Shown: positions 59,869 to 64,000 of the stretch, in pieces
Layout: every line of letters starts with the position of its first letter
How positions within the stretch are numbered: the first letter of the stretch is position 1
From: Mycobacterium triplex
Lineage (GTDB): Bacteria > Actinomycetota > Actinomycetes > Mycobacteriales > Mycobacteriaceae
Reading direction: 5' to 3'
Length of the DNA stretch: 64,000 nucleotides
NCBI RefSeq assembly: GCF_000689255.1
Contig: NZ_HG964446.1
Span: forward strand, 5,631,784-5,695,783
Program-made: the position numbers and the translations under genes
The notes under the pieces: generated by a model
The model's input: only the letters and a program-made list of their open reading frames with translations
What the model was told of the DNA's origin: nothing
Database searches by the model: none

Positions 59869-60725
59869 TACGACTCTTTCTGTGTGTGGGGTACCCCAAG
59901 GCCGGCGGCCAGCCGTTCGTATGCCAGCTGAGCAAGCGGCAAGTCAACCGATACCGCCTCGCCCAATTCGAGCGCCAGGCTCAGGTCCTTTTCGCCGAGC
60001 CCGCGCGTGTGCAGGAAGGGCCCGTACAGGAAGTTGTCCGGCTCAAGGTCTTTCATGTCCTCACGGACCATGATCGCCCCCGGACCGCCGGTGAGCGCGT
60101 CGGTATGGCGAACGACCCGGCCGAGCGCCTGCAGGTCCAGGCCCGCCGCCTCGGCGAGCTTCATGGCCTCACATGCCGCGACGTACGAGGTGAACGTCAA
60201 CATGTTGCGCGCCAGCTTCATTCGGGTGCCCGCACCCGGCTCACCGGCATGGATGACCACCGACGCCCAGTGCTTGAATGCCGGCTTGATCCGCTCGTAC
60301 ACCGCACGCTCGGCGCCCACCATCGTCGCGAGCTCACCCTTGGCCGCCGCGGCGGCGCCACCACTGACGGGCGCGTCGACGACATGGATGTCGCGCGGCT
60401 TGAGTTCGGCCGCCAGCTCGACAGCGGTGGTGTCGCTGATCGTCGAGTGGATCGCAATGACGGTGCCGGGCTTGGCGTGGGCGGCCAACTCCGCTACCAC
60501 CTCGCGCACCTGGGCGTCGTTGAGCACGGTGACGTGGATGATGTCGGCCGCGGCGATATCGGCGACGCTGTCGGCGATGCCGGCACCCTTTTCGGCCAGC
60601 GGTGTCATCGCCTCGGCCCGGATGTCGTAAACAGTCACCCCGCCCGGCCATTCGGTCATCTTCGTGGCCATCGGGGCGCCCATATTGCCCAGCCCGATAT
60701 AGCCCAGGCGCAAATCGTCGCTCAT
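59868..60725 (-). CDS. 3-hydroxyisobutyrate-dehydrogenase-like NAD(P) enzyme (Rv0770 type)
   Basis: 285 residues from ATG at 60725, which overlaps the SDR stop codon (ATGA). The Rossmann motif is LGYIGLGNMGAPMATKM, the substrate motif is DAPVSGGAAAAAKG and the catalytic Lys lies in GTRMKLARNML. The family oxidises beta-hydroxyacids (3-hydroxyisobutyrate, tartronate semialdehyde, or succinic semialdehyde reduction). The frame is open far upstream, but that is antisense of other genes. It works, by inference, in the same pathway as the adjacent aldehyde dehydrogenase. Confidence 0.92.
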   Translation of the reverse strand: MSDDLRLGYIGLGNMGAPMATKMTEWPGGVTVYDIRAEAMTPLAEKGAGIADSVADIAAADIIHVTVLNDAQVREVVAELAAHAKPGTVIAIHSTISDTTAVELAAELKPRDIHVVDAPVSGGAAAAAKGELATMVGAERAVYERIKPAFKHWASVVIHAGEPGAGTRMKLARNMLTFTSYVAACEAMKLAEAAGLDLQALGRVVRHTDALTGGPGAIMVREDMKDLEPDNFLYGPFLHTRGLGEKDLSLALELGEAVSVDLPLAQLAYERLAAGLGVPHTQKES

Positions 60726-61471
60726 GACCGTATTATCTGTCCGCCGTCGACGTTGAAGATCTGCCCGGTGATCCACTTGGCCTCGTCCGACAGCAGGAAC
60801 AGGCACATACCGACCAGATCCTCGGGAGTTCCCATGCGCGACAAAGGAAGTCCCTTGACGATGTCGTCGACCATCTCCTTGGGCGTGGTGGTCCGATTGG
60901 CCTCGGTGTCGATGGGCCCGGGCGCGATCGCGTTGATCCGGATGTTGCGGCCGCCCAGCTCTCGCGAGAGTTGCTGGGTCAGCCCGTTGATACCCACCTT
61001 GGCCAGACCGTAGTAGTTCGAGTACAGCCAGGCCGCGGTGGAGGACTGGTTGACGATAGCCCCGCCGCCGCGCTTGGACATCTTCTTGTAGACCGCGCGG
61101 GTGCACCACAGCGCGCCGTCGAGGTTGACGCTCATGAACTTCTTGTAGTACTCGGGATCGATGGTTAGCAGGAAGTCCAGCTTCATGCCCCCGAAGATCG
61201 CCGCGTTGTTGACCAGGTAGTCGATGCCGCCGAACTCGGCCAGCGTGCGGTCGGCCATCGCCTTGGCCGACTCCGGATCGGAGACGTCTACCGGGATGCT
61301 CAGGGCGGTACCGCCGTCGGCGCAGATCTGCTTGGCCACCCCGTCGGCCGCCTCGGCATTGATGTCGGCCACGACAACCGCCGCGCCCTCGCGGGCCAGC
61401 GCCTCGGCGTAGGCCTCGCCGATGCCACCGCCCGATCCGGTGACGATGGCGACCTTGTTCTCGAATCTCAT
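60722..61471 (-). CDS. SDR-family oxidoreductase (Rv0769 type)
   Basis: 249 residues. It has VTGSGGGIGEAYAEALAREG (NAD binding), LVNNAAIFGG and the active site with Ser in NQSSTAAWLYS and YxxxK in YYGLAKVG. C-terminal FNVDGGQII is typical. It oxidises a secondary alcohol or reduces a ketone. It starts 15 bp after aldA and overlaps the next gene by ATGA. Confidence 0.92.
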   Translation of the reverse strand: MRFENKVAIVTGSGGGIGEAYAEALAREGAAVVVADINAEAADGVAKQICADGGTALSIPVDVSDPESAKAMADRTLAEFGGIDYLVNNAAIFGGMKLDFLLTIDPEYYKKFMSVNLDGALWCTRAVYKKMSKRGGGAIVNQSSTAAWLYSNYYGLAKVGINGLTQQLSRELGGRNIRINAIAPGPIDTEANRTTTPKEMVDDIVKGLPLSRMGTPEDLVGMCLFLLSDEAKWITGQIFNVDGGQIIRS

Positions 61472-61486
61472 GCTTCGCTCCTCTGG

Positions 61487-62953
61487 TCAAACCGCTGTCG
61501 CGATGGTCTTGGTCTCCAGGTACTCCTCGAACCCGGCCAGCCCCATCTCGCGGCCGTTGCCGGATTGCTTGTACCCGCCGAACGGCGCATCGGCCGAATA
61601 CCACACGCCGCCATTGACATTGATGGTTCCGGCGCGCACCCGCGCGGCCGCGCGCGCCGCCCGCTCGGGATCGGTGCCGAACACCGTGCCCGACAAGCCG
61701 TAAGCCGAATCGTTGGCAATGCGGATCGCGTCGTCGTCGCCGTCGTGCGGGATCACGGTCAGCACCGGACCGAAGATCTCCTCTTGCGCCACGCGGGCGT
61801 CGTTACCCAGACCCGCGATCACGGTGGGCTCGATGAAGAAACCGACCTCGCGGTCGGCCGGCCGGCCTCCCCCGCAGGCAAACGTCCCGCCCTCGGCGAC
61901 CGCCGAGTCGAGGTAGCCCTCGATCCGGTCCCGCTGGCGCGCGGAAATGACTGGGCCGCAAATGGTTCCGGGGTCAGTGGGGTCACCGGCCTTGATGCCG
62001 CCCATCGTCGCGGCCGCGATGGAGACGGCCTCGTCGTAGCGGGCCCGCGGCACCACCAGGCGAGTGGTGATCGCGCATCCCTGCCCGGCATGCATGCACA
62101 CCGAGAAGCCCGCCACGCCCACCGCACCGGCCAGGTCGGCGTCGTCGAGAACGATGAACGCCGACTTGCCACCCAGCTCGAGGAAGACCCTCTTGATGGT
62201 CGCGGCGCCGTCGGCCATCACGGCGCGGCCGGTGGCCGTCGACCCGGTGAACGAAACCATGTCCACCCGAGGGTCTTTGGACAACATCGCACCGACGCTG
62301 TGGTCGCTGGAGGTGACGATGTTGATCACACCGGCCGGGAAGTCGGTGTGCTCGGCGATGAGTTCGCCCAACACGGCGGCACACCACGGGGTATCGGGGG
62401 CGGGTTTGAGGACGACGGTGTTTCCGGCCGCCAGCGCCGGCCCGATCTTGGCCAGGTTGATCTGGTGGGGGAAGTTCCACGGCGTGATGGCACCGACCAC
62501 ACCGACGGCCTCACGGGCGATAGTGCGCCGGGTAGGAATCCCCATCGGCTTGGCCTCGCCGAGATCCTGGTTGTATTCGTAGGATTCGGCGGTATCGGCC
62601 GCGAACGCCAGATCGTTGACCGGGACCTCGAGCTGAGCGATGCCGGTCAACATCCGCGGCGCGCCGACTTCGGCGATGGTCATCTCCCGCAATTCTTCGA
62701 GGTGCTGCTGCATCGCCTCGCGCAGCTGGCGTACGCACCGCACCCGCAGTTCGGTATTGCGCGACCAGTCGGTGTCGTCGAAAGCGCGACGCGCGGCCTC
62801 GATCGCGCGGCTCATGTCGTCGGCATTGGCGTCAGCCGCGACTCCCAGCACTTCTTCGGTCGCCGGGTTGACCGTCGGGAAGGTACCGGCACCGCCCGCC
62901 GACATCTTGCCGTCGATGAAGAGTTCACTCACGCCGTCGGCCAACAAGGCCAT
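61487..62953 (-). CDS. aldA: NAD-dependent aldehyde dehydrogenase (AldA/Rv0768)
   Basis: 488 residues. Catalytic Cys in MHAGQGCAITTRL, Glu in FLELGGKSAFIV, and the cofactor loop VSFTGSTATGRAV. NFFP-type motif is TPWNFPHQINLAKI. It turns an aldehyde into an acid. First gene of the operon aldA-SDR-HIBADH-CMD, facing the divergent TetR-cyp123 operon with 223 bp between. TGGACA-N2-TGTCC elements lie in this spacer. Confidence 0.94.
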   Translation of the reverse strand: MALLADGVSELFIDGKMSAGGAGTFPTVNPATEEVLGVAADANADDMSRAIEAARRAFDDTDWSRNTELRVRCVRQLREAMQQHLEELREMTIAEVGAPRMLTGIAQLEVPVNDLAFAADTAESYEYNQDLGEAKPMGIPTRRTIAREAVGVVGAITPWNFPHQINLAKIGPALAAGNTVVLKPAPDTPWCAAVLGELIAEHTDFPAGVINIVTSSDHSVGAMLSKDPRVDMVSFTGSTATGRAVMADGAATIKRVFLELGGKSAFIVLDDADLAGAVGVAGFSVCMHAGQGCAITTRLVVPRARYDEAVSIAAATMGGIKAGDPTDPGTICGPVISARQRDRIEGYLDSAVAEGGTFACGGGRPADREVGFFIEPTVIAGLGNDARVAQEEIFGPVLTVIPHDGDDDAIRIANDSAYGLSGTVFGTDPERAARAAARVRAGTINVNGGVWYSADAPFGGYKQSGNGREMGLAGFEEYLETKTIATAV

Positions 62954-63011
62954 CTCTCGCTCCCGTCTGTGCGTGGCAAATCCAAGGGGCGAATCGATCC
63001 GCCCATTCGAA

Positions 63012-63025
63012 TGGACAGTTGTCCG
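63012..63025. promoter_or_regulatory. TGGACA-N2-TGTCC operator, aldA-proximal copy
   Basis: TGGACAGTTGTCCG has the arms GGACA/TGTCC around a 2-bp spacer. It lies 59 bp before the aldA start codon. The same arms recur at 63170-63183. The stretch GTCCGATA also occurs again at 63158-63166 nearby. Confidence 0.6.
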
Positions 63026-63169
63026 ATAATATCCCCTGGAACCATAGCCGTCGGGTCATCCGCGGTGCAAGAGCCGATCTCGAAACGGGCCGCAATTTGC
63101 GGCATAACTGCTAATTAAACTGCAATTTTAGCTGACGGGCTTGCTTGCTGTCCCATCCGTCCGATAGCT

Positions 63170-63183
63170 TGGACATGTGTCCA
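63170..63183. promoter_or_regulatory. TGGACA-N2-TGTCCA operator, over the TetR start codon
   Basis: TGGACATGTGTCCA is a 14-bp inverted repeat with 6-bp perfect arms. It covers the GTG start codon (63177) of the TetR gene, so bound protein would block transcription or a leaderless mRNA start. Confidence 0.65.
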
Positions 63184-63812
63184 GCGATGCCCTGGTTACG
63201 GTCACGGCCCAGACCGAGCAACCACCCGGTCAGGCGGCGCGCAATCGCCGCCAGGAGGAGACCTTCCGCAAGGTGCTCGCCGCCGGCATCGAAACCCTGC
63301 GCGAGAAGTCGTACGCCGACCTGACGGTGCGCGCCGTCGCGGCCCGCGCCAAAGTCGCCCCGGCCACCGCCTACACCTACTTCTCGTCGAAAAACCACTT
63401 GATCGCCGAGGTGTACCTGGACCTGGTGCAGCAGGTCCCGTTCTTCACCGATGTCAACGACCCCATGCCGGTTCGGGTGGACAAGGTGTTGCGCCATCTG
63501 GCATTGGTGGTCGCCGACGAGCCCGAGGTCGGGGCGGCGTGCACGATCGCGCTGCTCGGCGGTGGCGCCGATCCCGCGGTGGGTGCCGCACGTGACCGGA
63601 TCGGTGCGGAGATCCACCGCCGCATCGCAACGGCCATCGGGCCCGGCGCCGACACCGGCACGGTGTCCGCGCTCGAGATGACGTTCTTCGGCGCACTGGT
63701 ACAAGCCGCCAGTGGCCAGTTCACCTACCACGAGATCGCCGACCGGTTGGCCTACGTGGTCAGTCTGATCCTGCCCGGCACTCCGGAGACGAGCCAGGAG
63801 ACAAGAACTTAG
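63177..63812 (+). CDS. TetR-family regulator (Rv0767c type)
   Basis: 211 residues from GTG at 63177; no ribosome binding site is seen and the next possible starts are far into the protein, so a leaderless transcript is likely. HTH about residues 24-70 (RRQEETFRKVLAAGIETLRE ... VAARAKVAPATAYTYFSSKN). It is followed directly by the P450 gene (TAG then ATG with no gap). Operators TGGACA-N2-TGTCCA at both ends of the spacer suggest control of itself and of aldA. Confidence 0.9.
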   Translation: MSSDALVTVTAQTEQPPGQAARNRRQEETFRKVLAAGIETLREKSYADLTVRAVAARAKVAPATAYTYFSSKNHLIAEVYLDLVQQVPFFTDVNDPMPVRVDKVLRHLALVVADEPEVGAACTIALLGGGADPAVGAARDRIGAEIHRRIATAIGPGADTGTVSALEMTFFGALVQAASGQFTYHEIADRLAYVVSLILPGTPETSQETRT

Positions 63813-64000
63813 ATGACCATCCATGTTGGAGACCACGAGCTGGTTCTCGATCCCTACGACTACGACTTCCACGAAGACCCGTATCCGTACTACAAGCGAC
63901 TGCGCGACGAGGCTCCGCTGTATCGCAACGAGGAACTGAACTTCTGGGCGCTGTCGCGGCATCAGGATGTGCTGAAGGGATTCCGCAACAGCACAACGCT
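63813..64000 (+). CDS. cyp123: Cytochrome P450 (CYP123-like), 3' cut by window
   Basis: Only the first 62 codons are visible: MTIHVGDHELVLDPYDYDFHE then DPYPYYKRLRDEAPLYRNEE and FWALSRHQDVLKGF, the usual N-terminal DP.PYYKRLRDEAP pattern of bacterial P450s. Place (TetR, then aldA operon divergent) matches cyp123 (Rv0766c). ATG at 63813 follows the TetR stop without a gap. The haem-binding part lies outside the window. Confidence 0.85.
   Translation, partial: MTIHVGDHELVLDPYDYDFHEDPYPYYKRLRDEAPLYRNEELNFWALSRHQDVLKGFRNSTT

Noticed and set aside
59868..61604. A 578-residue frame for the HIBADH-like gene
   Set aside because: The upstream part lies in another frame of the SDR gene on the same strand; the Rossmann motif begins at MSDDLRLGYIGLG (60725).
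1..64000. CRISPR arrays, tRNA or rRNA genes, insertion sequences, prophage genes
   Set aside because: No repeat arrays, no cloverleaf-like sequences, no transposase or integrase frames were seen on reading the window; the IS elements recalled in the M. tuberculosis counterpart are absent.

Overview
The window is high-GC actinobacterial DNA that I read as part of a Mycobacterium chromosome, probably a slow grower. The purine genes, encapsulin/DyP pair, oligopeptidase B, CYP126, GgtA, AldA and CYP123 follow, in reverse orientation, the gene order I remember for Rv0812 down to Rv0766c of M. tuberculosis. That order comparison is from memory and was not computed. GTG starts, leaderless-looking starts, many 1-4 bp stop/start overlaps (ATGA, GTGA, TAATG) and small convergent overlaps are typical of mycobacteria. 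The species is not resolved. No tRNA, rRNA, CRISPR array or insertion sequence was seen. No stretch without a gene exceeds about 250 bp.

Layout. 1-3.7 kb: a membrane protein with a PknH-type sensor domain (cut by the left edge), a PabC-like PLP enzyme, YgfZ and a small DUF3073 protein. 3.7-11.9 kb: purM, purF and a sterol-carrier-like gene on the minus strand, an orphan MCE protein with a HAD lipoprotein on the plus strand, then purL. 11.9-17.2 kb: an accessory block with a cytochrome b/molybdopterin oxidoreductase, an XRE regulator with a SnoaL-like partner, and a phosphotransferase/TetR pair with a clear operator. 17.2-20.4 kb: M18 aminopeptidase and the DyP peroxidase/encapsulin nanocompartment. 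20.5-25.9 kb: a MOSC-ferredoxin-reductase fusion, an alpha/beta hydrolase, two overlapping TetR genes and a quinone-oxidoreductase-like MDR protein. These are tied together by five intergenic copies of TGGG-N8-CCCA, the most interesting signal in the window. 26-35.7 kb: DUF427, TMEM175-like, HAD, a secreted protein of unknown function, cupin, VOC, a P450, a YbjN-like protein, an acyltransferase, a mycofactocin-type SDR and a WS/DGAT.

35.7-40.4 kb: purQ and purS with a membrane-anchored protein, an MBL-fold protein, a KstD-like FAD dehydrogenase and a DUF2334 protein. 40.6-45.2 kb: two tandem DHA2 exporters, a TetR and a DoxX-like protein. 45.1-52.5 kb: intact ptrB overlapping purC, then purB, cyp126 and a TDT transporter linked by GTGA overlaps. 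52.6-57.8 kb: DUF429, TetR, a Tat-type esterase, ggtA and purD. 57.8-64 kb: MarR/aldo-keto reductase, then an oxidoreductase operon (aldA, SDR, HIBADH-like, CMD-like) facing a TetR-cyp123 operon cut by the right edge.

Functionally, eight purine genes (purM, F, L, Q, S, C, B, D) all lie on the minus strand and cover most steps from PRPP to AMP/IMP. The spaces between them hold redox, lipid and regulatory modules with local TetR, MarR or XRE control, and several of these show recognisable operator palindromes.
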